This document shows positions 35,356-43,279 of a stretch of 64,000 nt of DNA, piece by piece. This DNA is from Methylomonas koyamae. Lineage in GTDB: Bacteria; Pseudomonadota; Gammaproteobacteria; Methylococcales; Methylomonadaceae. The translations under genes were made by a program, and so were the position numbers. Where the stretch lies: contig NZ_LUUK01000151.1 of assembly GCF_001644025.1 (NCBI RefSeq), positions 1 to 64,000 on the forward strand, given 5' to 3'. Under the pieces are notes generated by a model that worked only from the letters and a program-made list of their open reading frames with translations, was not told where the DNA came from and made no database searches. Position 1 is the stretch's first letter; every line of letters begins with the position of its first letter.

Positions 35356-36536
35356 CACCCGCCGGCCGCATCGATATTCATTTAACCGTTACTGGCGAGA
35401 GCATAAGCGGCGTTCGCTTAGCATCCAGCCGCCCGATTGCGGCAACTCAGATTCTACACGGCCTGTCGGCGCGGGAGTTGTTGCATACGCTACCAGTGTT
35501 GTTTTCGGTGTGCGGCAATGCTCAGGCTTATGCGGCCCGACAAGTTTGTCGGGCCGTTTTGGATCACCCAGAGACCATAGCCAGCGAATCGGCCCGCCAA
35601 ATATTGGTTCTCGCCGAATGCATGCGGGAACTGGCTTGGCGAATTTTGCTGGATTGGCCAGAGGTCTTGGCCGAAAAAGCCGAGAAGGCAGCGATGGCAA
35701 CCCTGTTGCGGAGCGACGACCAACTGAAGCGCATACTGTTCAAGGACGGCGACGCCTTTAGTTTAAGCAGCACGGCCAACGCAAGTGGAGACATCGTCGA
35801 ACTACTCGATGATCTGCGATACACGCTGGATAAGGCCGTATTCGCCGGCAGTTTGGCAACTGTTTTGCAAATCGCCAGCTTAGACGACTGGAAAGACTGG
35901 TGGCGGTACTGTCAGGCCCCCGCCGCTCGGCTAATGCGCGAGATCGTCGATTTTGGATGGGCGGATTTGGGGCGAAATTCAGTCGAACTTCTACCGCCCT
36001 TGCCTGCGGCCAAGCTGGCGACGGAGATCGGTGAGGCTCCATCGGAATTTTGCCGAGCGCCACAGTGGCAAGCCCGTTGCCGGGAAACCACGGTGCTGAA
36101 CCGGCAATCCGCCAGCCCGGCGATTGCCGGCTTATCTCAACATTACGGCAATGGTTTGCTAGTACGAATCGCAGCCAGATTGCGCGAGCTGGCGGAATTG
36201 CCGATTCGAATGTTGGCATTGACTCAACATTTGGACGATACCAGCATCATTCCACCGCCTTTCCCGGTGGCCGATGGCTTGGCCTTGAGCCAAGTAGTTG
36301 CCGCGCGTGGATTGTTGCTGCATCGATTGGATCTGCGCCAAGGCCGGGTATACGATTACCGGATCGTGGCGCCGACCGAATGGAATTTTCATCCGGACGG
36401 CGTCGTCGCCCAGGGACTGTATCGTTTGCACGGCGATAGTGAGACGCTTAAACGTCAAGCCTCACTTTGGATAGCAGCCATCGATCCGTGCGTGGAATAT
36501 CGATTGGAATGGGATTACGATACCGACGCTTGTTAA
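35352..36536 (+). CDS. hupK: hydrogenase accessory protein HupK
   Basis: About 394-residue HupK-type protein, a distant relative of the hydrogenase large subunit thought to act as a scaffold during active-site assembly. AGRIDIHLTVTGESISGVRLASSRPI begins the domain. The C-terminal RGLLLHRLDLRQGRVYDYRIVAPTEWNFHPDG and DPCVEYRL recall the large-subunit C-terminal region, with most Ni-binding cysteines absent as usual. I prefer the GTG at 35352 (GTGA overlap with the hupJ stop, GGAG 11 nt upstream); the ATG at 35331 is the alternative. The frame open from 35196 runs through hupJ and is not credible as a start. Confidence 0.8.
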   Translation: MTPAGRIDIHLTVTGESISGVRLASSRPIAATQILHGLSARELLHTLPVLFSVCGNAQAYAARQVCRAVLDHPETIASESARQILVLAECMRELAWRILLDWPEVLAEKAEKAAMATLLRSDDQLKRILFKDGDAFSLSSTANASGDIVELLDDLRYTLDKAVFAGSLATVLQIASLDDWKDWWRYCQAPAARLMREIVDFGWADLGRNSVELLPPLPAAKLATEIGEAPSEFCRAPQWQARCRETTVLNRQSASPAIAGLSQHYGNGLLVRIAARLRELAELPIRMLALTQHLDDTSIIPPPFPVADGLALSQVVAARGLLLHRLDLRQGRVYDYRIVAPTEWNFHPDGVVAQGLYRLHGDSETLKRQASLWIAAIDPCVEYRLEWDYDTDAC

Positions 36537-36674
36537 GCCGTTTGCCGTATGCCCCGCTTGATCGGCTGTCGCAGAAGTTCTCCGGTCGAAGCCCTGTCCT
36601 GTCGTACGAATGAATCATGGTCGGGTTTCGGAATCCTTTATTTTTAGTTGTTCGAGATTTCAACGGATTAACAC

Positions 36675-37016
36675 ATGCATGAAATGTCGCTTTGCGAGAG
36701 CATTTTGCAAACCCTTGAACAGCAAGCGCCCATTCAACAGTACCGCAAGGTGAAAGCCGTTTGGCTGGAAATTGGCGCGCTGGCCGGGGTAGAAATCGAA
36801 GCCTTGCGATTTAGTTTCGACTTGGTAGTCCGAGGCTCTTTAGCGGAAGGTGCCGGGTTGGAAATAGTGACGGTACCCGGAATGGCTTGGTGTCTGCCCT
36901 GCGGCCGAACCGTCGAAGTTCAGCAATTTTACGACGAATGCCCTTTTTGCGGCAGTCATCAATTACAGGTGACCGACGGTCATCAAATGCGCATCAAAGA
37001 ACTGGAGGTAGAATAA
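36675..37016 (+). CDS. hypA: hydrogenase nickel incorporation protein HypA
   Basis: 113-residue nickel metallochaperone. The N-terminal MHEMSL (H2 with E3) is the Ni(II) site; C73/C76 and C89/C92 form the structural zinc site. HypA hands nickel to the hydrogenase large subunit together with HypB. The hypB ATG overlaps the hypA stop by one base (TAATG). It follows hupK after 138 bp, in the order seen in complete hup-hyp clusters. Confidence 0.95.
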   Translation: MHEMSLCESILQTLEQQAPIQQYRKVKAVWLEIGALAGVEIEALRFSFDLVVRGSLAEGAGLEIVTVPGMAWCLPCGRTVEVQQFYDECPFCGSHQLQVTDGHQMRIKELEVE

Positions 37017-37858
37017 TGTGCGGCGTCTGCGGCTGCGGCGAGGGCCTAAATCACTCGCATGACCACGATCATCACGAGCATTCTCATACACACGGCCACG
37101 GTCACGGAGACGATCACGACCACGACCATCATCACTCGCATCATCCCGCGGAGAGTCCGGAGCACGCGCACGCCAGCGGCTTAACGCCGGCGCGGATGGT
37201 ACAGATCGAACAGGATATTCTGGCGGGCAACAACCGCTACGCCGCGGAAAACCGCAACTATTTGGCTGAGCGCGGCATCTTGGCGTTGAATTTGGTATCC
37301 AGCCCCGGTTCAGGCAAAACCACGCTGTTGACCGAAACTATAGAACGCCTGAAAAGCCAATTCGCTATCTCGGTCATCGAGGGCGACCAGCAAACCGCGC
37401 GAGACGCCGAACGGATACGCGCCACCGGTGTCAAGGCTCTACAAATCAACACCGGTAAAGGTTGCCATCTCGACGCTCACCGAGTCGGCCACGCATTCGA
37501 GCACTTGCAACTCGAGCGGCACAGTCTGTTGTTCATCGAAAATGTCGGGAATCTGGTTTGCCCGGCGGCCTTCGACCTCGGCGAAGCTCACAAGGTGGTA
37601 ATTTTGTCGGTGACCGAGGGCGAGGATAAGCCGATTAAGTACCCTGATATGTTTTACGCGGCCGACTTAATGCTATTGAACAAGATCGACCTACTGCCCT
37701 ACCTGGATTTCGACAGCGAGCAGTGCATACGCTACGCCAAGCAAGTTAATCCGAAAATCAAAGTGTTGGCCGTTTCCGCGAAAACCGGCGAAGGCATGGA
37801 CGGTTGGTTGAAATGGCTACAGGCCGAATTGACCTTGCAACATATCGAATACGCGTAA
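37016..37858 (+). CDS. hypB: hydrogenase nickel incorporation GTPase HypB
   Basis: 280-residue GTPase for nickel insertion. The N-terminal MCGVCGCGE carries the high-affinity Ni motif CxxCGC. A very His/Asp-rich stretch (about residues 13-45) can store nickel. The G domain has the P-loop SSPGSGKT, metal-site residues around [22 protein letters not shown] and the base-specifying NKID. Start at MCGVCGCG, not at the longer frame from 36887, which runs through hypA. No hypC, D, E or F follows. Confidence 0.95.
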   Translation: MCGVCGCGEGLNHSHDHDHHEHSHTHGHGHGDDHDHDHHHSHHPAESPEHAHASGLTPARMVQIEQDILAGNNRYAAENRNYLAERGILALNLVSSPGSGKTTLLTETIERLKSQFAISVIEGDQQTARDAERIRATGVKALQINTGKGCHLDAHRVGHAFEHLQLERHSLLFIENVGNLVCPAAFDLGEAHKVVILSVTEGEDKPIKYPDMFYAADLMLLNKIDLLPYLDFDSEQCIRYAKQVNPKIKVLAVSAKTGEGMDGWLKWLQAELTLQHIEYA

Positions 37859-37907
37859 ACCCGCCGCCTCTCTGGTCAAACCGCGCGGCTGTCCGGCCGG
37901 GAAGAAT

Positions 37908-38321
37908 TCAGCGCAGTTTTTCGCCGACGATGGAGCCGCGCACGTTCTCGGCGCTGTCAAGTTCCTTGACCTGTTTGCGCATTGCTTCCGATTGATCGAC
38001 CTGGGCGTTGGCGTTGCGCTCCAGTGCCTTCACTTCGGCGGCCCTAAGCGCGGCCTCGTGTTGGGCTTTTTCCCGCAAGGCTTCTTGTTCCTTTTTAGCT
38101 TGGTAATCGGCTTCTACTTCTTTCAGCCTTTCCAACGCTTTGGCGTTACGCTCGGGATTGCTGATTTCAATATCCACTTGTTTTTCGGCGGACTTGTTCC
38201 GACAAGGTTTGGCTTGATAGGTGATCTTACCGTTCTCGCTACACTTGTACAGTTCGGCGACCGCTAAGTTCGGCAACACAATTACTAAGGTCCGAATAAG
38301 AACAAAATACACGCTTTTCAT
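37908..38321 (-). CDS. secreted DUF4124-like protein with helical tail
   Basis: 137-residue exported protein. Signal peptide MKSVYFVLIRTLVIVLPNLAVA, then a DUF4124 core LYKCSENGKITYQAKPC with two cysteines, then a long charged helix rich in Glu, Lys and Ala (likely coiled coil, about residues 55-125). GGAG lies upstream of the ATG at 38321. It converges with hypB and has no functional link to it that I can see. Role unknown. Confidence 0.7.
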   Translation of the reverse strand: MKSVYFVLIRTLVIVLPNLAVAELYKCSENGKITYQAKPCRNKSAEKQVDIEISNPERNAKALERLKEVEADYQAKKEQEALREKAQHEAALRAAEVKALERNANAQVDQSEAMRKQVKELDSAENVRGSIVGEKLR

Positions 38322-38548
38322 TAGCGATCTCCTGAGCTTTAAAGTGGCAAAGTATAGGCCAATTTCAACGCTACCGGATTGGCTATGCGGCAGAATACGC
38401 ACCGCACTGTTTGTCGCCGATTAAACTGTGTTGGATAACAGAGCTTCTCCAAATCGGCGCGCTTCCGCCGCGCCAAGCGTTGACATATTTCTGACATATT
38501 CTGTCATTAGAATCCCGGCAACTACCGTTTTGACCAGGATATTCGCCC

Positions 38549-40270
38549 ATGATCGATGCCGAACGCATTTTGCACGAGACTTACCCCGACCTGAAACTCG
38601 GCAAGGACAACAAACTGCTGCTGAAGGCATTGAAAAAACTGATACATGAAGACGACTTCAACGACGTCATTCGCAAAAACCAACATCTGCGTGGCTTCGC
38701 GTTTCTCGATAAATTGCTGAATTATTTTAAGTTCAGCTACCAAGTCGGTAACGAATCCTACAACAACATCCCTGCCGAGGGGCGGCTGCTGATCGTCGCC
38801 AATCATCCGATCGGCACCTTGGACGGCTTGGCGCTGGTGAAATTGATCCGCTCGGTGCGACCAGACGTGCGTATCGTTGCCAATCGCTTGCTGTACCACA
38901 TGGAGCCGCTGCAATCGATATTCTTGCCGGTCGACGTGCTGTCCGAACAAAAGAATCTGAAAAATACCTACAAAATTATGCTGGATGCATTGGAAAACGA
39001 GGAAGCGATCATCTTCTTCCCGGCCGGCGAAGTATCGCGGATCACGCCCAAGGGCATACGCGACGGCAAATGGCAAACCGGTTTCTTGAAGCTGGCTCGC
39101 AAAGCCCAATGCCCGATCTTACCCATCCATATCAAGGCCAAGAATTCCGCGTTGTTTTACAGCATGTCCACGCTGTACAAACCGCTCGGTACCTTTCTGT
39201 TGGTCAAGGAAATGTTCAATAAGAAAGGCCAGGAAATCAGCTTTCGGGTCGGTGCGCCTATCCCCTACCAGGCTTACGCCGAAACCGAGCAAACCAATAA
39301 ACAACTGAGCCAGCGCTTTCGCAAGCACGTGCAGAATCTTGGCAAGAAAAACCAACTGGCCTTGTTCGACACGGTGGCGACCGTCGTGCATCCGTCCGAT
39401 ACCAAGGCGATTAAAAAAGCCTTGTTCCAAGCGCGTCTGCTGGGCGAAACCCGCGATGGCAAAAAGATCTTTCTATATGAATTTCGCGACGACTGTCCGG
39501 TGATGCGAGAGATCGCCCGCTTGCGCGAGCTGACCTTCCGCACTGTCGAGGAAGGTACCGGGTTGGCGCTGGACCTGGATAAGTTCGACGTGTATTACAG
39601 CCATATCGTATTGTGGGACGACAACGATCTGGAAATTGTCGGCGCCTACCGGGTCGGCGACGGTCCGCGCATTTTGGCCAATCATGGCGTCGAGGGCTTT
39701 TACAGTCAAACCTTGTTCGACTTGAAAAGCGAGTTCGCCGACTATCTGCCCAACAGCCTCGAACTGGGCCGCAGCTTCGTGCAACCGCGTTATTGGGGGC
39801 AGCATAGTCTGGAGTATCTCTGGTATGGCATCGGCGCCTATTTGCGCGAACGTCCCGATATTAAATATTTGTTCGGGCCGGTCAGTATCAGTAACGCCTA
39901 TCCTTACGCCGCCAAGGAGTTAATCGTGGGATTTTACCGCCAGCAATTCGGTGCCACCCTCCCCCACGCGATTGCCAGGATGCCGTTCACGATTTCCGAA
40001 ACCGGTCAGAATTTCGCGGCCGCCGAATTCGCCGGCGACTATTCAACCAGCTTCAAGATTCTCAATTCCGAACTGAAAAAGCTGGGCGTCAAGGTGCCAA
40101 CCTTATACAAGCAATACGTGGAATTATGCGTGGATAACGGCTGTCATTTCATCGACTTCAATATCGATCCGGACTTCAATAACTGCATAGACAGCCTGAT
40201 CATGGTCGAAGTTGACAAAATTGCGCCGAAAAAGCGCCAACGTTATATAGAGCGATCCTTGGCGGGGTAA
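38549..40270 (+). CDS. bifunctional acyltransferase (PlsC-like plus GNAT), OlsF-like
   Basis: 573-residue two-domain protein. The N-terminal half is a PlsC-type O-acyltransferase with NHPIGTLDG (H86, D92) and the glycerol-site-like FFPAGEVSRI. The C-terminal half (about 290-573) is a GNAT-type N-acyltransferase of the OlsB kind (YEFRDDCPVMREIARLRELTFR ... GRSFVQPRYWG). This fusion matches OlsF, which makes ornithine lipids in two acylation steps. The order of domains (O-acylation first, N-acylation second) is the OlsF order. Ornithine lipid as product is inferred; other amino lipids are possible. Confidence 0.82.
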   Translation: MIDAERILHETYPDLKLGKDNKLLLKALKKLIHEDDFNDVIRKNQHLRGFAFLDKLLNYFKFSYQVGNESYNNIPAEGRLLIVANHPIGTLDGLALVKLIRSVRPDVRIVANRLLYHMEPLQSIFLPVDVLSEQKNLKNTYKIMLDALENEEAIIFFPAGEVSRITPKGIRDGKWQTGFLKLARKAQCPILPIHIKAKNSALFYSMSTLYKPLGTFLLVKEMFNKKGQEISFRVGAPIPYQAYAETEQTNKQLSQRFRKHVQNLGKKNQLALFDTVATVVHPSDTKAIKKALFQARLLGETRDGKKIFLYEFRDDCPVMREIARLRELTFRTVEEGTGLALDLDKFDVYYSHIVLWDDNDLEIVGAYRVGDGPRILANHGVEGFYSQTLFDLKSEFADYLPNSLELGRSFVQPRYWGQHSLEYLWYGIGAYLRERPDIKYLFGPVSISNAYPYAAKELIVGFYRQQFGATLPHAIARMPFTISETGQNFAAAEFAGDYSTSFKILNSELKKLGVKVPTLYKQYVELCVDNGCHFIDFNIDPDFNNCIDSLIMVEVDKIAPKKRQRYIERSLAG

Positions 40271-40278
40271 CGCCAATC

Positions 40279-41292
40279 ATGCAACGTGCTTTTTCCGAAC
40301 TCGACGAACTCGAGACGGTCGTCGCGCGCCTGGGCTCTCGTGCCAGATGCCGCGTTGTCGAAACCGTAGCCTGTAAGGGTAGAGAATTCCCGATTCACTG
40401 CATCAGCCTCGGTTCCGAACGCCCCGATGCTCCGGTACTGGCCTTTTTTGGCGGCATCCACGGCCTGGAGAAAATCGGCACCGAAGTGATCCTGGCCTAT
40501 ATGCAGACCATAGCGGCTTTGCTGGACTGGGACGAGGAATTCAACACTCGCTTGACCAAGTCGCGGCTGGTGTTTATGCCGATCGTAAATCCGGTCGGCG
40601 TATTCCGGGGTACGCGCTGCAACGGGAACGGGGTCGATTTGATGCGCAATTCGCCGATCGAAAGCGTCGGCAAAACCCGCTTATACAGCGGCCAGCGACT
40701 GAGCGCGCGCTTGCCTTGGTACCGGGGCGACGAATCGCGGATGGAGAAGGAAGCCCAGGCACTGTGCCGAGTCGTCCACGACGAGCTGTTTCCTGCTCCG
40801 CTAGCGATCGCCGTGGACCTGCATTCCGGCTTCGGGATCCAGGACCGGCTGTGGTTTCCGTATGCCTCCAACCATACCCCGTACCCGGACATCGCCGAGG
40901 CCTGCGCATTGAAGCAACTGTTCGACGCCTGCTACCCTCATCACGTTTACAAAATCGAACCGATGAGTCAGGAATACGTGATCAGCGGCGATTTATGGGA
41001 TTACCTTTACGACGACCATGTCGCGCGCCGTGCCAGAGGCAAATTGTTTTTACCGTTGACCTTGGAAATGGGGTCCTGGCTGTGGTTGCGCAAAAATCCG
41101 ACCCATTTATTTCAACGCCATGGCTTATTCCATCCGTTACTACCGCATCGTCAACAACGCATCATGCGCCGCCACTTGACGTTGTTCGATTTTTTATACC
41201 GGTGTTTGCTGCATCCCGGCGCTTGGGCGATTCTGGACCCGGAACGGCAGCAAATCTTGCGCGGCCAAGCCTTGGCGAATTGGTATGGGTGA
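40279..41292 (+). CDS. M14-family zinc metallopeptidase
   Basis: 337-residue cytoplasmic carboxypeptidase-like protein. Zinc ligands H61 and E64 are in GGIHGLEKIG, a later His in AVDLHSGFG, and a candidate catalytic Glu in LTLEMGSW. The second family motif (RGTRCNGNGVDLMRN) is also present. The gene begins 9 bp after the acyltransferase stop and overlaps the next hydrolase gene by 8 bp, suggesting a three-gene operon. The substrate might be a peptide or an amino-acid amide; none can be named. Confidence 0.8.
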   Translation: MQRAFSELDELETVVARLGSRARCRVVETVACKGREFPIHCISLGSERPDAPVLAFFGGIHGLEKIGTEVILAYMQTIAALLDWDEEFNTRLTKSRLVFMPIVNPVGVFRGTRCNGNGVDLMRNSPIESVGKTRLYSGQRLSARLPWYRGDESRMEKEAQALCRVVHDELFPAPLAIAVDLHSGFGIQDRLWFPYASNHTPYPDIAEACALKQLFDACYPHHVYKIEPMSQEYVISGDLWDYLYDDHVARRARGKLFLPLTLEMGSWLWLRKNPTHLFQRHGLFHPLLPHRQQRIMRRHLTLFDFLYRCLLHPGAWAILDPERQQILRGQALANWYG

Positions 41293-42067
41293 GGCCGGTC
41301 GTCATTGGTTGCTACTGCGCGGTCTAGCGAGGGAAACCGCGCATTGGGGCGACTTTCCCTTACGCCTGCGGTCAGCCTTCCCAGCCTCCACGGTCACCTG
41401 TGTGGATTTACCCGGTACCGGTAGTCATTTTCGTGAGGCCTGCCCGACTTCGATAGGCAGCATCCTGGAACTAACCCGTGAGCGAGCCTATCGAGCCGGC
41501 GCGCTTGAACGCCCCGTCACACTGTTGGCGTTGTCGCTGGGCGGCATGGTGGCCTGGGAGTGGGCGTGTCGCTATCCCGCAGACGTAGCCGCAGGGTGCT
41601 TGATCAATACGAGTTTCTCGGGCGTGAGTCCGTTTTATCGACGGCTACGCTGGCAAAGCTATGGGGCGTTGGCAAATATTTTACTGGAGCGGGAAATTGG
41701 TCGCCGCGAACGGCGAATTTTGGAACTGGTCTCGAATCAAACTCGAAATATCGAGGAATTGAGTAATGTTTGGCTCGATATTCAAAGCGAACGCCCGGTA
41801 AATCCGAGCAACGCCGCCAAGCAATTGATCGCGGCGGCTCGATTTCGGCCGAAAACCCCGCCCGATGGCATGCCTTGGTTGGTATTGAGCGGCCTCGGCG
41901 ACCGACTGGTCGCTCCGGCCTGCTCTAGTGCCGTTAGCCAACGCTGGCAATTATCCAATGATAGCCATCCGTGGGCTGGCCACGACTTACCGCTGGACGA
42001 CCCTGACTGGCTAGTTAATCGGTTGCGGACCTGGATAGCAAATCAGGGAACCGAAGCGATCGATTAA
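41285..42067 (+). CDS. alpha/beta-fold hydrolase
   Basis: 260-residue alpha/beta hydrolase. Nucleophile elbow LSLGGM (Ser near residue 82), candidate acid in GLGDRLVAP and catalytic His in WAGHDLPLDDPDWL near the C-terminus. N-terminal HWLLLRGLARETAHWGDF shows the oxyanion-region pattern. Overlaps the M14 peptidase gene by 8 bp and converges with the H-NS-like gene, overlapping it by 4 bp. Substrate unknown. Confidence 0.8.
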   Translation: MGEAGRHWLLLRGLARETAHWGDFPLRLRSAFPASTVTCVDLPGTGSHFREACPTSIGSILELTRERAYRAGALERPVTLLALSLGGMVAWEWACRYPADVAAGCLINTSFSGVSPFYRRLRWQSYGALANILLEREIGRRERRILELVSNQTRNIEELSNVWLDIQSERPVNPSNAAKQLIAAARFRPKTPPDGMPWLVLSGLGDRLVAPACSSAVSQRWQLSNDSHPWAGHDLPLDDPDWLVNRLRTWIANQGTEAID

Positions 42068-42381
42068 GCGATCTCAAATTCCGCTTTGTCGCGACCCGCG
42101 GCCAGTAATTCCTGCATCCATTTTGGTGCCAATCCGCGACCGGACCAAGTTTGGTTGGCGTCCGCCGGATTACGATAACGCGCGGCAACTTTACCGATTT
42201 TTCTTTCGGCTTTTTTGTCGAGTTCGTGTATTTCAACGCCAACGCCGATAGAAGTCGCCAAGTCCTTGATTTGTGCAATTACTTCCTTGCGTTTGCTGGA
42301 TTGTCTGTCTTTCAAGACTTTCTCGGCGTTTTCGATAACTGCTTGCAATTCAGATTCGGATAAAGTAGTTAAATCAGTCAT
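42064..42381 (-). CDS. H-NS family nucleoid protein
   Basis: 105-residue H-NS-like protein. The N-terminal half is a coiled oligomerisation domain (SESELQAVIENAEKVLKDRQSSKRKEVIAQIKDLA). The C-terminal AARYRNPADANQTWSGRGLAPKWMQ is the DNA-binding domain with the core TWSGRG that enters the minor groove of AT-rich DNA. It could silence AT-rich foreign genes such as that at 18346-19779. The 3' end overlaps the hydrolase gene tail to tail. Confidence 0.88.
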   Translation of the reverse strand: MTDLTTLSESELQAVIENAEKVLKDRQSSKRKEVIAQIKDLATSIGVGVEIHELDKKAERKIGKVAARYRNPADANQTWSGRGLAPKWMQELLAAGRDKAEFEIA

Positions 42382-42446
42382 ATATTCCTCAGATAATTAA
42401 ATGACGCAACGGATTCTATCATCAACTTGTAATAAATAAAATACCG

Positions 42447-43139
42447 TCATTGGATTACATCGAATCCCGTCTCTGAGTATAGTTCGCCTTTTTTTCCAAG
42501 CAACTGTACTCGCCACTGACCTTTATCCCTGGACGACAAGTTTTTAGCAGTCCAAACCTTGGCTTTATTATCTTTTACCTCGATTGTCTTTTTGAGTACC
42601 GGCTGGCCGTCCTTGAACCATTGATGAAACAAGGTCTTACCTTTCAAGTTTTTCACCTCGTTGAAGTAATATAACTCGATTGGCTCCTTCCTGATCTGAA
42701 CGGAAGCCGATTTGACTTGCTCGGTCGGCTCGGTATCCTTTATAGCGTAGGTTAACGATGCCCGAATCACTTTCCTTGAGTAAATGATGGCCGGTTGACG
42801 TTTCTGTTCCGAGATTGAGCTTGGAGAAACCGGAGTTTCTCCGGGAGATTTTCGCGCCGCCAACGGCGACGTTTCAACTTGCGGCGCCACAATTGCATTG
42901 TCGGACCGCATACTAGTTTCCGGGGCCATTGGCAAGGTTTCCGGCGTAAGGTTAGCCGGGGTTTGCTCGCTATTGTCGATGAGTAACCACGCGGATAGCA
43001 TGATAGCCGCCGCAATTAACCCGGCTACCGCGGCAATTCGCCCGGTATGCCAAACAGTTACCATCTTCGGTGTTTGGGGTGCTTGACCGCTTCTGGATTT
43101 ATCGTAGTTTATTTTGATAACGACTTTATTTTCAGACAT
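42447..43139 (-). CDS. membrane-anchored DUF2914 protein
   Basis: 230-residue protein. A short cytoplasmic N-terminus (MSENKVVIKINYD), one membrane helix (IAAVAGLIAAAIMLSAWLLI, about residues 34-53), a Pro/Ser/Thr-rich linker, then a C-terminal domain of about 105 residues with FNEVKNLKGKTLFHQWFKDGQ and SSRDKGQWRVQLLGKKGE, typical of DUF2914. Start at the ATG at 43139; the frame to 43208 adds 23 residues lacking family features. It is 65 bp upstream of the H-NS gene on the same strand and divergent from sucA. Function unknown. Confidence 0.75.
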   Translation of the reverse strand: MSENKVVIKINYDKSRSGQAPQTPKMVTVWHTGRIAAVAGLIAAAIMLSAWLLIDNSEQTPANLTPETLPMAPETSMRSDNAIVAPQVETSPLAARKSPGETPVSPSSISEQKRQPAIIYSRKVIRASLTYAIKDTEPTEQVKSASVQIRKEPIELYYFNEVKNLKGKTLFHQWFKDGQPVLKKTIEVKDNKAKVWTAKNLSSRDKGQWRVQLLGKKGELYSETGFDVIQ

Positions 43140-43279
43140 GTGTTTACCGACGTTTCCCAGGGCTGAAATACCGCTCGAGCCGGAATATCGACCGGCGCGG
43201 TTCCGCACTTACTGCTTGGTAATATATCATTTTAGCTCTACCATAATGCTCCTTACTTGTGATTCCAGCCGCCCCGGAT

